Below are positions 1-6,700 of a stretch of 64,000 bases of DNA, piece by piece (position 1 is the stretch's first letter; the number at the start of each line of letters is the position of its first letter). The notes beneath the pieces were generated by a model. It did not search any database. It saw nothing but the letters and a program-made list of their open reading frames with translations, and had not been told where the DNA came from. Both the position numbers and the translations under genes were made by a program. Origin of the DNA: Marinobacter sp. MDS2 (GTDB taxonomy: Bacteria > Pseudomonadota > Gammaproteobacteria > Pseudomonadales > Oleiphilaceae); contig NZ_JAVAJF010000001.1 of NCBI RefSeq assembly GCF_030718085.1, forward strand, positions 806,001 through 870,000, written 5' to 3'.

Positions 1-60
1 GGAGCCGATAATAACCGGAACTTTACTTTGTTGCATGCCTAGGGTGCCAGAAAGCAAACC

Positions 61-1557
61 CTAAAAGTGATAACGCCAACTCGCGCCGGCAGACCACTGA
101 TCGAGTTCACCCGAAGCCAACTCGATTTTCTTGTCGGTGCCGCGCAGGTTGATCTCCAGCCTGCCCTTGAGGAAATCGGTGCTATAACCAAGATTAAGAA
201 TGCCGACTTTCTGGTTGTTTGCGGGAACAAAGTACTGCACGCTGGGGTCTGGCATCACAGTGCGTACAACGCCGTCACTGTTCAGCTCTGCGTAGCTGAT
301 AGTCGCAGAGAGGTTGTCGCCGTTATCGAAAAACTGGAACGCGCCAAGGGAGATCGCGTCAGCGTCGCCTTCGAATGTGCTGGCCAAGTTTCGGCCGTGG
401 TGTCGGTAGCCGGTATTGTAGTTAAAGTGGTTGTACGTAATATTGGGCATGGCGTCGCCAAAGAGGTAGTCCGCCGTGGTGTTGGCATATTCCAAGAACC
501 ATTGCTGGTCTGTGTTGAGGAAACCCGTCGTCCAATCCAACCCCAACAACCAAGACTTCCGTGCGGGGAAAGCCCCTGCTTCGTCTTCACCCATCATTTG
601 GGTGTACAGCCCCATACTCTGGTTGCCCACAGAAAAGCCGTAACGGATGTCGATACTGGCGAGCTGGTTGCCCGGGTCGTTTTCGCCACCGTCTTGGCTG
701 TTGTCTCTACCCGTTAGGGCATTCCACAAAGTGGAGCCGTTTTCAGGCCGACCTTCGCCGCCGAACATAATGGCCCGCGAGAGGCCGACATCAAGGCCCT
801 GTATTGGGCGGAATGTAACTCGCATGCCGATGAGCTTGGGTTCGTCAATCACTCGCTCATCCTGAAACTGGCCGGCAAAGAGGGTGACATTCCAAGGGCC
901 GATCCAGCTCAGCCATGAGGATGCGGGTGCGATGTCCCGCTTTCGATTTAGCCACACCGCCGGAATGGGCCGCGCGTTATTCGAAAGAATCAAGCTAGAT
1001 TGCCAACCCGGCCCCCACCAGCGGTCGATCGCGCCCGCGCCAAACACCCAGTTGCCAAGCGTGGCAGCGAGGTAGCTGCCATCGTAACGGTATTCTTCAT
1101 CGTCTGTCGGGTTAGCGACAACCGAAGGCGATAGGCCAAGCGCCCAGTATTCGCCTTGCCATTGCAAATCTAGTGTTGCTTGCCCTTCTTCCTGGCGGGT
1201 ACCGCTAAAGCCCTGTACCAACGGCTGCTCGGAACTGCCCGCCAGTGAGACCTCGGCGCGTGTACCGCTGGAAAATTGCGCTTGTTGTTCGGCATTCAAA
1301 TACGCCATGGCACCGGCTGTTGCGGTGGCATCGGAGGTAACACTGCTGTTGATGCCTTTCGCTACACTGCTCCACATCACCGGCCAGGTAGTAACAGTTC
1401 GATCAAAATGACCGCGGTCCGCCAGCTTTTGCAGTGCAAAACGGGCACGAGCATCGCCGGGTTCGATCCAAGGTGAGGCATAGGTGGCCGTGGTGGTAAC
1501 AAGGCCGATCAGGCACGCTACCGCCCCACCGACCCGAGTCCAGTGCGTTAAGGGCAT
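61..1557 (-). CDS. Wzi-like capsule assembly / outer-membrane beta-barrel protein
   Basis: Encodes about 498 aa. The frame is open upstream, but the start was placed at the ATG at 1555-1557 because it gives a classical signal peptide (MPLTHWTRV, a hydrophobic core, then TATYAS before the mature protein). The body is rich in alternating beta-strand segments and ends in an aromatic residue (WRYHF), typical of outer-membrane barrels. The repertoire (PWIEPGD..., GWGPGWQSSLILSNN, KRDIAPASSWLSWIGPWNV) matches the capsule assembly protein Wzi family, which anchors exopolysaccharide at the cell surface. The rfaH gene just downstream fits a surface-polysaccharide context. The exact polysaccharide is unknown. 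No strong ribosome-binding site is visible. Confidence 0.75.
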   Translation of the reverse strand: MPLTHWTRVGGAVACLIGLVTTTATYASPWIEPGDARARFALQKLADRGHFDRTVTTWPVMWSSVAKGINSSVTSDATATAGAMAYLNAEQQAQFSSGTRAEVSLAGSSEQPLVQGFSGTRQEEGQATLDLQWQGEYWALGLSPSVVANPTDDEEYRYDGSYLAATLGNWVFGAGAIDRWWGPGWQSSLILSNNARPIPAVWLNRKRDIAPASSWLSWIGPWNVTLFAGQFQDERVIDEPKLIGMRVTFRPIQGLDVGLSRAIMFGGEGRPENGSTLWNALTGRDNSQDGGENDPGNQLASIDIRYGFSVGNQSMGLYTQMMGEDEAGAFPARKSWLLGLDWTTGFLNTDQQWFLEYANTTADYLFGDAMPNITYNHFNYNTGYRHHGRNLASTFEGDADAISLGAFQFFDNGDNLSATISYAELNSDGVVRTVMPDPSVQYFVPANNQKVGILNLGYSTDFLKGRLEINLRGTDKKIELASGELDQWSAGASWRYHF

Positions 1558-1754
1558 ACGATTTACTTTTTCAGTGCAGGGAAAAAAGCCAAGAAAGGAA
1601 GGCCCTAACGTGATCCCTGTCAGGTTTTTGAAAAAAATTACTATTCCGAAGCGGTGGGGAATTCTACTAGAAGCTGCGTGACAAACAAGTGACAATTACT
1701 GTTGCATGCAAATAATCAACAAGTTACCAACGTAAACTTTTGTAAAAGGCCTAA

Positions 1755-1793
1755 TATGGGGTCATAATATGGGGTCAGACCCCCGATACATTT
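1755..1793. repeat. GGGGTCAGACCCC palindromic repeat, half copy (R1)
   Basis: A partial duplication, ATATGGGGTC followed by ATATGGGGTCAGACCCC and CGATACATTT. It matches the left half of the long repeat form seen at 2321-2376 and 3194-3250. It lies between wzi and the 3' end of rfaH and has no matching right half. Confidence 0.75.
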
Positions 1794-1827
1794 GAGAGCT
1801 CTAAACGCACCCTGACCTGCGTTTAGC

Positions 1828-2307
1828 TTAAGACCGAATTGCCGACACCGGCACACTCACCCGCTGCTGTTTCTGCATGAAGCTGATTAGCACAATGGCG
1901 CGCTCTTCGCCGTCGTAAGCCTGAAAAATAGCGCCCAAGCCTTTGAACGGGCCATCGTCCAGCTCTATTGCCTGCCCTGCCTTAATACCACCCTGCTCCG
2001 CCACCTTGCCCATGCTGGCTTTGATGTGTTCGATCACCTCATCGGCTATGGCTGCAGGCTTATTGGCAAAACTGACAATCCGCAGCACACCGCGAGTGGA
2101 CCGCAACTTCGCCCACATCGGGTCAGTTTGCTCCAGCTTTACGAAGATATACCCGGGAAACAAAGGCTCCAGCCTCTTGCTTCGTTTACCCGCCTTAATC
2201 TTCTCCACCTCGATTTTCGGGTAGAAACAAGCAATTTCCTGATTCTGCAAATGCTGAACCGCCCGATCACCCTGTGCCGGTTTGTGCTGAAGCGCGTACC
2301 AAGTCAT
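1828..2307 (-). CDS. rfaH: RfaH, operon-specific transcription elongation/translation factor
   Basis: Encodes about 159 aa, a NusG paralogue that is recruited to paused RNA polymerase at ops sites and suppresses Rho termination in long surface-polysaccharide operons. The N-terminal NGN domain runs from MTWYALQHKP through the diagnostic LFPGYIFVKL (about residues 48-57). The C-terminal KOW-like domain covers about residues 105-159 (GPFKGLGAIFQAYDGEERA, ending in VSVPVSAIRS). Two in-frame ATGs exist at 2313 and 2307. The second gives the family's usual MTWY start and was chosen. The gene sits between a Wzi-like gene and cysQ and is framed by palindromic repeats on both sides. I did not find an ops element in this window. 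Confidence 0.9.
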   Translation of the reverse strand: MTWYALQHKPAQGDRAVQHLQNQEIACFYPKIEVEKIKAGKRSKRLEPLFPGYIFVKLEQTDPMWAKLRSTRGVLRIVSFANKPAAIADEVIEHIKASMGKVAEQGGIKAGQAIELDDGPFKGLGAIFQAYDGEERAIVLISFMQKQQRVSVPVSAIRS

Positions 2308-2320
2308 AAACATTCCAATG

Positions 2321-2376
2321 TGGGGTCAGACCCCGGTGCATTTCATTCAACCAAATGTATCGGGGGTCTGACCCCA
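2321..2376. repeat. Long GGGGTCAGACCCC repeat, complete inverted pair (R2)
   Basis: TGGGGTCAGACCCC plus a GGTGCATTT tail faces AAATGTATC plus GGGGGTCTGACCCCA, separated by about 7 nt. The whole 56 bp is an imperfect palindrome made of two smaller palindromes. It lies between rfaH and the 3' end of cysQ. Confidence 0.85.
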
Positions 2377-2379
2377 ACT

Positions 2380-3147
2380 TTAAAAGTACCAGTTTCCCGC
2401 GGCGATGAAGTGCGGGTTGAGGATGTCTTTTTTGCCGTATTGCAGCGGGGTGTTATCCAGCGTTTGGACTTTGCCGCCGGCGGCCAATAGCACGGCGTGT
2501 GCAGCGGCGGTGTCCCATTCGCAGGTAAGGCCCATGCGGGGATAGATGTCGGCGTGGCCTTCGGCGATGCGGCAGAATTTGAGGGAACTGCCGGCTTGGA
2601 CGGTTTCGTGCTCACCCAGGGTTTCGATGAAGGCGCGGGTTTCATCATTGAGATGGTTTTTGCTGGCCACCACTCGCTTAATGTCTTTTGGCTCGGCCAC
2701 ATGGATGCGGTGGGTTCGGCCGGTTCGGTCGCGTTTGAAAGCGCCCTCACCTTTGATGCCCCAATAGGCTTCCTTTAACGCGGGGGCCGTTACTACCCCC
2801 ATGATGGGCTGGCCGTCTTCAATCAAAGCAATATTGACCGTGAATTCGCCGCTACGCTGGGTGAAATCCTTGGTGCCGTCGATGGGGTCTATCAGCCAGA
2901 ACCGGCGCCAGTGCTTGCGCTCTTCCCAGGGCACCTGTTCGCCTTCTTCCGACAGAATCGGGATGTCGCGGCTGATGCTCCGCAAGCCCTTCACAATCGT
3001 TTCGTGGCTGGCCATGTCTGCGGCAGTGATGGGCGAATGATCTTCTTTATATTGCACTTTGAAATCGGACTGGTAGATGTGCAGCACGCGTTCGCTGGCT
3101 TCATCTGCGACTTTGATGACATCCGGTAGTATTGAACTGTAGTGCAT
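2380..3147 (-). CDS. cysQ: 3'(2'),5'-bisphosphate nucleotidase CysQ
   Basis: Encodes about 255 aa, an inositol-monophosphatase-fold enzyme that hydrolyses 3'-phosphoadenosine 5'-phosphate, the by-product of sulfate assimilation. Visible family motifs are the metal-binding LSEEGEQVPW (about residues 66-75), WLIDPIDGTKDF (about 84-95) and the C-terminal EWDTAAAHAVLLAAGG. The start is taken as the ATG at 3145-3147, with a GGGAGCG ribosome site about 9 nt upstream. An in-frame GTG two codons earlier (3153) is the alternative but sits too close to that site. It is flanked by palindromic repeats R2 and R3. Confidence 0.9.
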   Translation of the reverse strand: MHYSSILPDVIKVADEASERVLHIYQSDFKVQYKEDHSPITAADMASHETIVKGLRSISRDIPILSEEGEQVPWEERKHWRRFWLIDPIDGTKDFTQRSGEFTVNIALIEDGQPIMGVVTAPALKEAYWGIKGEGAFKRDRTGRTHRIHVAEPKDIKRVVASKNHLNDETRAFIETLGEHETVQAGSSLKFCRIAEGHADIYPRMGLTCEWDTAAAHAVLLAAGGKVQTLDNTPLQYGKKDILNPHFIAAGNWYF

Positions 3148-3193
3148 GATCACTCGCTCCCTGCTTGGCCTCTGCCTATGTTACCAAACTTTG

Positions 3194-3250
3194 TGGGGTC
3201 AGACCCCCGATACATTTTATGTGACGAAATGCTCAGGGGGTCTGACCCCA
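3194..3250. repeat. Long GGGGTCAGACCCC repeat, complete inverted pair (R3), 5' of RAYT
   Basis: TGGGGTCAGACCCCC and GATACATTT face GAAATG and GGGGGTCTGACCCCA across a short spacer. It is the same architecture as R2 and R6 and lies 66 bp upstream of the RAYT start codon, the position expected for the repeat partner of a REP-associated transposase. Confidence 0.85.
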
Positions 3251-3316
3251 GCTTGAAATGACGGTGCGGGTTCGGCACATTGTTGCACTTTACAACCAAT
3301 CCACAAGGAATGTGAG

Positions 3317-3964
3317 ATGGCCCGCCGACCCAGGATTTGCCCGGCCGGGATGCCCCAGCATGTGATTCAGCGGGGGAACAACCGGCAGGTTTGTTTTCGA
3401 GATTTATCTGATTTTGCCACCTATTCGATGTACCTGAACCGTTACCGGGAAAAGTTTGAGGTGGATATTCACGCCTGGGTGTTCATGAGCAATCACACGC
3501 ATCTACTGCTGACACCGAAAACCGACGATGGGCTTTCAGCCTTCATGAAATCGTTAGGCCAGTGCTACGCGCAATATTACAACGCGCGGCATGAGCGCAC
3601 CGGCGGATTATGGGAAGGGCGTTTCAAATCTTGCCTTGTGGATACCGAGGAATATTTTCTGCAATGCCAGCGTTACATCGAGCTGAATCCAGTAAAGGCG
3701 GGCATGGTGGACTACGCGGGTAATTATCAGTGGTCCAGTTATCTTTGTCATGCTTATGGCGGAAGTGCGCGGTTTCATTCGCCTCATCCTTGTTATCTGG
3801 CGTTGCAGCCGGAGGCTGATCGGCGGCTGGTGAGTTATCGGTCGTTTGTTGCTAGCCCAATGGCGGAGTCGCTTACGGAGCAGATTCGGTATTCGGCGCT
3901 ATCCGGTTTGGCGCTGGGTTCTGAGGAGTTTCAGAGGCGGATGGGGGAGCAATTTGGGGGCTGA
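3317..3964 (+). CDS. REP-associated tyrosine transposase (RAYT), Y1/HUH superfamily
   Basis: Encodes 215 aa. It opens with ARRPRICPAGMPQHVIQRGNN, characteristic of RAYTs. The HUH metal-binding motif is NHTHLLLTP (H60 and H62), followed by GLWEGRFKSCLV and QRYIELNPVKAGMV, where Y120 is the likely catalytic tyrosine. Enzymes of this family nick and rejoin single-stranded DNA at REP hairpins, and are usually single-copy, vertically kept domesticated transposases. The start ATG has an AAGGAATG ribosome-site-like upstream sequence. A long-form palindromic repeat lies directly upstream (R3) and a short-form one directly downstream (R4), as expected for a RAYT and its substrate. No flanking terminal inverted repeats of an IS were seen. 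Confidence 0.9.
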   Translation: MARRPRICPAGMPQHVIQRGNNRQVCFRDLSDFATYSMYLNRYREKFEVDIHAWVFMSNHTHLLLTPKTDDGLSAFMKSLGQCYAQYYNARHERTGGLWEGRFKSCLVDTEEYFLQCQRYIELNPVKAGMVDYAGNYQWSSYLCHAYGGSARFHSPHPCYLALQPEADRRLVSYRSFVASPMAESLTEQIRYSALSGLALGSEEFQRRMGEQFGG

Positions 3965-4003
3965 TTGATTTCTTGAGATTGGTGGGTTTTGGATTGGGAG
4001 ATT

Positions 4004-4031
4004 GGGGGTCAGACCCGTGGGGTCTGACCCC
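4004..4031. repeat. Short GGGGTCAGACCC-GTGGGTCTGACCCC repeat (R4)
   Basis: Compact form of the palindrome with the two halves separated by only GT. It is preceded by ATTGGGAGATTGG and followed by a degenerate extra half (GCCTGACCCCGTAGC). It lies between the RAYT and the parD antitoxin, and a second copy (R5) in the same orientation lies on the other side of the toxin-antitoxin pair. Confidence 0.85.
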
Positions 4032-4115
4032 TTAGCCTGACCCCGTAGCTGGCCCTTGCTTGAATCGCTTATTTTGGCAATCTTTGCCATAATTTTGGTA
4101 AAGGAGGAATCAATT

Positions 4116-4391
4116 ATGGCAACTATGAATGTTTCGCTGCCTGAAGCGATGAAACTCTGGGCGGAGCAGCAGGCGCAGTCCGGCCGTTATTCCAACACCA
4201 GCGATTATGTGAGGGACCTAATTCGCAAGGATCAGGACCGTTTGCGGAAGATTGACGAATTACAAAACCTCATTTCTGCGGGGATTGCTAGCGGACCAGG
4301 CACGCGCTCAATGGAAGAGTTGCGATTAGCCGCGATAAAATTAGCCAAGGATGGAATCGCTGATGAGGTACTTTCTCAGCAGGAAGGCTGA
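4116..4391 (+). CDS. parD: ParD-type antitoxin of a type II toxin-antitoxin system
   Basis: Encodes 91 aa. It begins MATMNVSLPEAMKLWAE, the N-terminal ribbon-helix-helix strand of ParD/CopG antitoxins, then SGRYSNTSDYVRDLIRKDQ. The C-terminal half, which binds toxin, is less conserved (EELRLAAIKLAKDGI). The ATG at 4116 was chosen over the upstream in-frame ATG at 4056 because an excellent AAGGAGG ribosome site lies 8-9 nt before it. The gene overlaps the toxin by 29 bp, indicating co-translation. ParD represses its own promoter in known systems. No promoter was assigned here. Confidence 0.88.
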   Translation: MATMNVSLPEAMKLWAEQQAQSGRYSNTSDYVRDLIRKDQDRLRKIDELQNLISAGIASGPGTRSMEELRLAAIKLAKDGIADEVLSQQEG

Positions 4392-4644
4392 AGAAGACAT
4401 TATTGCCATCTACTTATATGGGCTGGAAAACTTCGGAGAGGCTCAGGCAGCGAAATACCATGCTCAGCTTGAGGTCAGCTTTGAGTTTTTGGCCCAGAAC
4501 CCATACGCGGCAGCAGAACGCGTAGAGATATCACCACCCGTTCGAATACATCCAATTGGCGTGCATATTGTGATCTATCAGATTACTGACTCTGGCAGCA
4601 TTTTTATTGTACGTGTTCGGCATGAGCGTGAGGATTGGGTGTAG
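4363..4644 (+). CDS. parE: ParE-type toxin (RelE/ParE superfamily)
   Basis: Encodes 93 aa. MRYFLSRKAEEDIIAIYLYG and the C-terminal IVRVRHEREDW are typical of ParE, whose characterised members inhibit DNA gyrase. The core contains FGEAQAAKYHAQLE and HIVIYQI. The start at 4363 is inside parD (29-bp overlap). The more upstream in-frame ATG at 4351 lacks support. Both genes are boxed in by short palindromic repeats R4 and R5, so the pair looks like a mobile or recently acquired module. Confidence 0.88.
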   Translation: MRYFLSRKAEEDIIAIYLYGLENFGEAQAAKYHAQLEVSFEFLAQNPYAAAERVEISPPVRIHPIGVHIVIYQITDSGSIFIVRVRHEREDWV

Positions 4645-4671
4645 TGATTGGGAGATTGGGGACTGGGAGTT

Positions 4672-4700
4672 GGGGGTCAGACCCGTGGGGTCTGACCCCG
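4672..4700. repeat. Short GGGGTCAGACCC-GTGGGTCTGACCCC repeat (R5)
   Basis: Same short palindrome and same orientation as R4, again preceded by GATTGGGAGATTGG-like sequence and followed by GTAGCCT. It is located 27 bp after the parE stop codon. Confidence 0.85.
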
Positions 4701-4729
4701 TAGCCTAGCCATCAGCCAGTCTCCAGACA

Positions 4730-6091
4730 TCAGATTTCCACTTCTTGGAACAGTTCCGGTACTTCCGCGGGCCAGCCGAATTTTTCGGTGATGCGTTTGC
4801 GCATGATGTCGCTGGCGAGGGCTTCGCCGTGGGTTACGTAGACTTTTTCGGGTTTCAAGCTGCCCTGCTCTAGCCAGGTCAGGATTTCCTGGTAGTCCCC
4901 GTGGGCGGACATGGAATCCAGAGAGTACACATCCGCTTTTACTGGCCAGTATTCGCCATGGATTTTGACGGACTCCGCGCCATTCACCATTGCATCCCCT
5001 CGTGTACCCGGCGCCTGAAAGCCGGCGAACACAATACTATTGCGGGGATTCGGCAACAGGGTTTTCAGATGGTGGAGCACTCGCCCGCCCGAAGCCATGC
5101 CACTGGCCGAGACGATGACGCAGGGGTAGCGTTTGGCATCCAGCTCTATGGATTCATCCACAGTTCGGACGTAGGTGGTTTTTTGGTCGATAAGAGTACA
5201 CTGCTCACGGCTCAGCTTGTGCTCTTTATGATACCGACAAAAACTTTCCGTTGCTTTGATCGCCATGGGGCTGTTCAGGTAAACGGGCATTTGAGGAATA
5301 CGGCCGTCTTCCATGAGCTTATGCACCACGTAAAGCAGCATTTGAGCACGCCCCACCGCAAACGCGGGGATCAGCGTAATGCCCCCACGCCCGGCGGTTT
5401 TGGTGATGATGTCTTCAAGGTCACCTTCGGGGTCTGATTCACCATGAGCTCTGTCGCCGTAGGTAGATTCGCACACCAGTACGTCGGCCTGCTTCAGCGG
5501 TTCGGGCGGGCGCATGATGATGTCGTCTTGCCTGCCTACATCACCGCTGAACACCACGGTTCGATCAACGCCTTTGTGATGCACATGCACACAAGCGGAA
5601 CCCAGAATGTGACCAGCGGGGGTGAACGATACCTCAAAACCTTTTACCGGCTCGAAGGGCTCATGGTAGTGCAGCGACTCGAAATGTTTGAGCGCTTCGT
5701 ACGCGTCTTTCTCGGTGAACAGAGGTTCGGGTTTCTCGTGTTTCGAGAATTTCTTCTTGAAGGCATAGCGTGCGTCTTCCTCCTGCAAAAACCCGGCGTC
5801 CGGCAGCAACACCTTGCACAGCTCATGGGTGGCTTTGGTGCAATAGATCTTCCCTTTGAATCCATTTTTCACCAACGCCGGCAGATAACCGGAATGGTCA
5901 ATGTGGGCATGAGTGAGAACCACTGCGTTAATGGTGGAAGGCTTTACCGGAAAGGGCGCCCAGTTTCGCCGCCGCAGGGTTTTCACCCCCTGATACATCC
6001 CGCAATCCACCAGCAACCGATGATTTTCATCGGAAAGCAGATAGCGAGAACCGGTAACCGTGCCTGCGCCTCCAAGAAAGCGAAGCTTCAT
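4730..6091 (-). CDS. Beta-CASP metallo-beta-lactamase-fold hydrolase (CPSF73/Ysh1-like)
   Basis: Encodes 453 aa. The metal-binding HAHIDH motif is at residues 61-66, a second histidine motif (TPAGHILGSACV) near residue 160 and FSGDVG near 182. The beta-CASP domain occupies roughly residues 215-330. The C-terminal Zn-dependent hydrolase/RMMBL part ends with SMSAHGDYQEIL and VYVTHGE. Proteins of this architecture are RNA endo/exonucleases in archaea and eukaryotes. Bacterial copies of about 450 aa are poorly characterised, so an RNA-processing role is inference. The gene is monocistronic, with repeats R5 downstream and R6 upstream. Confidence 0.85.
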   Translation of the reverse strand: MKLRFLGGAGTVTGSRYLLSDENHRLLVDCGMYQGVKTLRRRNWAPFPVKPSTINAVVLTHAHIDHSGYLPALVKNGFKGKIYCTKATHELCKVLLPDAGFLQEEDARYAFKKKFSKHEKPEPLFTEKDAYEALKHFESLHYHEPFEPVKGFEVSFTPAGHILGSACVHVHHKGVDRTVVFSGDVGRQDDIIMRPPEPLKQADVLVCESTYGDRAHGESDPEGDLEDIITKTAGRGGITLIPAFAVGRAQMLLYVVHKLMEDGRIPQMPVYLNSPMAIKATESFCRYHKEHKLSREQCTLIDQKTTYVRTVDESIELDAKRYPCVIVSASGMASGGRVLHHLKTLLPNPRNSIVFAGFQAPGTRGDAMVNGAESVKIHGEYWPVKADVYSLDSMSAHGDYQEILTWLEQGSLKPEKVYVTHGEALASDIMRKRITEKFGWPAEVPELFQEVEI

Positions 6092-6144
6092 TGTGTGCCC
6101 ACCTATACTCAGCCATTTAATTCAGCTTAGCCCAATCTCCCTAT

Positions 6145-6200
6145 TGGGGTCAGACCCCCGAACATTTTGCACGGCGAAATGTATCCGGGGTCTGACCCCG
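6145..6200. repeat. Long GGGGTCAGACCCC repeat, complete inverted pair (R6)
   Basis: TGGGGTCAGACCCCCGAACATTTT faces GAAATGTATCC and GGGGTCTGACCCCG across a GCACGGC spacer. It lies between the divergent beta-CASP hydrolase and ppnP genes. Confidence 0.85.
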
Positions 6201-6238
6201 TGGTATCTTAGCCACCCAACTTTTGAGGAATGACGGCT

Positions 6239-6520
6239 ATGCTGAGTGTAAATGAGTACTTCGACGGTAAAGTGAAATCCATTGCCCTTCAGGGCGAGAC
6301 GCTGCCTGCCACCGTGGGTGTGATCAGCCCGGGTGAGTATGAGTTTGGTACCAGTCAGAAGGAAGTTATGACGGTTGTTAGTGGTGCATTGACCGTTCTG
6401 CTGCCGGGCAGTGACAACTGGGTTCGTTATGGGGCTGGTGATGCCTTTGAGGTGGAAGCGAATGCCAGCTTCAAGGCTAAGGCGGAGGTGGATACGGCTT
6501 ATTTTTGTACTTACGAATGA
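6239..6520 (+). CDS. ppnP: Pyrimidine/purine nucleoside phosphorylase PpnP (YaiE, DUF1255)
   Basis: Encodes 93 aa, a single cupin domain of the usual family length. [39 protein letters not shown] and [12 protein letters not shown] are characteristic, as is the C-terminal YFCTYE. The E. coli protein phosphorolyses several nucleosides. The ATG at 6239 was chosen over the one at 6230 because the only ribosome site (GAGG at about 6225-6228) is at a proper distance for the second ATG and too close to the first. A short palindromic repeat (R7) follows the gene. Confidence 0.9.
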   Translation: MLSVNEYFDGKVKSIALQGETLPATVGVISPGEYEFGTSQKEVMTVVSGALTVLLPGSDNWVRYGAGDAFEVEANASFKAKAEVDTAYFCTYE

Positions 6521-6559
6521 GTTTTTAGGGGTTATTGAGAGCTTGTAGTTTGGGTGATT

Positions 6560-6587
6560 GGGGGTCAGACCCGTGGGGTCTGACCCC
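6560..6587. repeat. Short GGGGTCAGACCC-GTGGGTCTGACCCC repeat (R7)
   Basis: Third copy of the short palindromic form, preceded by TTTGGGTGATTG and followed by GTGTCTAGACCCCGTG (a further degenerate half). It lies between ppnP and the mechanosensitive channel gene. Confidence 0.85.
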
Positions 6588-6700
6588 GTGTCTAGACCCC
6601 GTGTCGCAGTGCCTCGCTAGCGATGCGAATCAGGTAGTGTGTTACGGTAGTACGCCAACTAGCTACATTTAACATTCTCTGATTGCGAAGAGGTAAAAGC

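Noticed and set aside
67..717. ORF opposite the Wzi-like gene (216 aa)
   Set aside because: No family features. The minus-strand gene has a signal peptide, barrel strands and an aromatic C-terminus.
1755..6587. CRISPR-like repeated palindromes
   Set aside because: The copies are irregularly spaced by whole genes, have no unique spacers of constant length and no cas genes; REP-type explanation is better.
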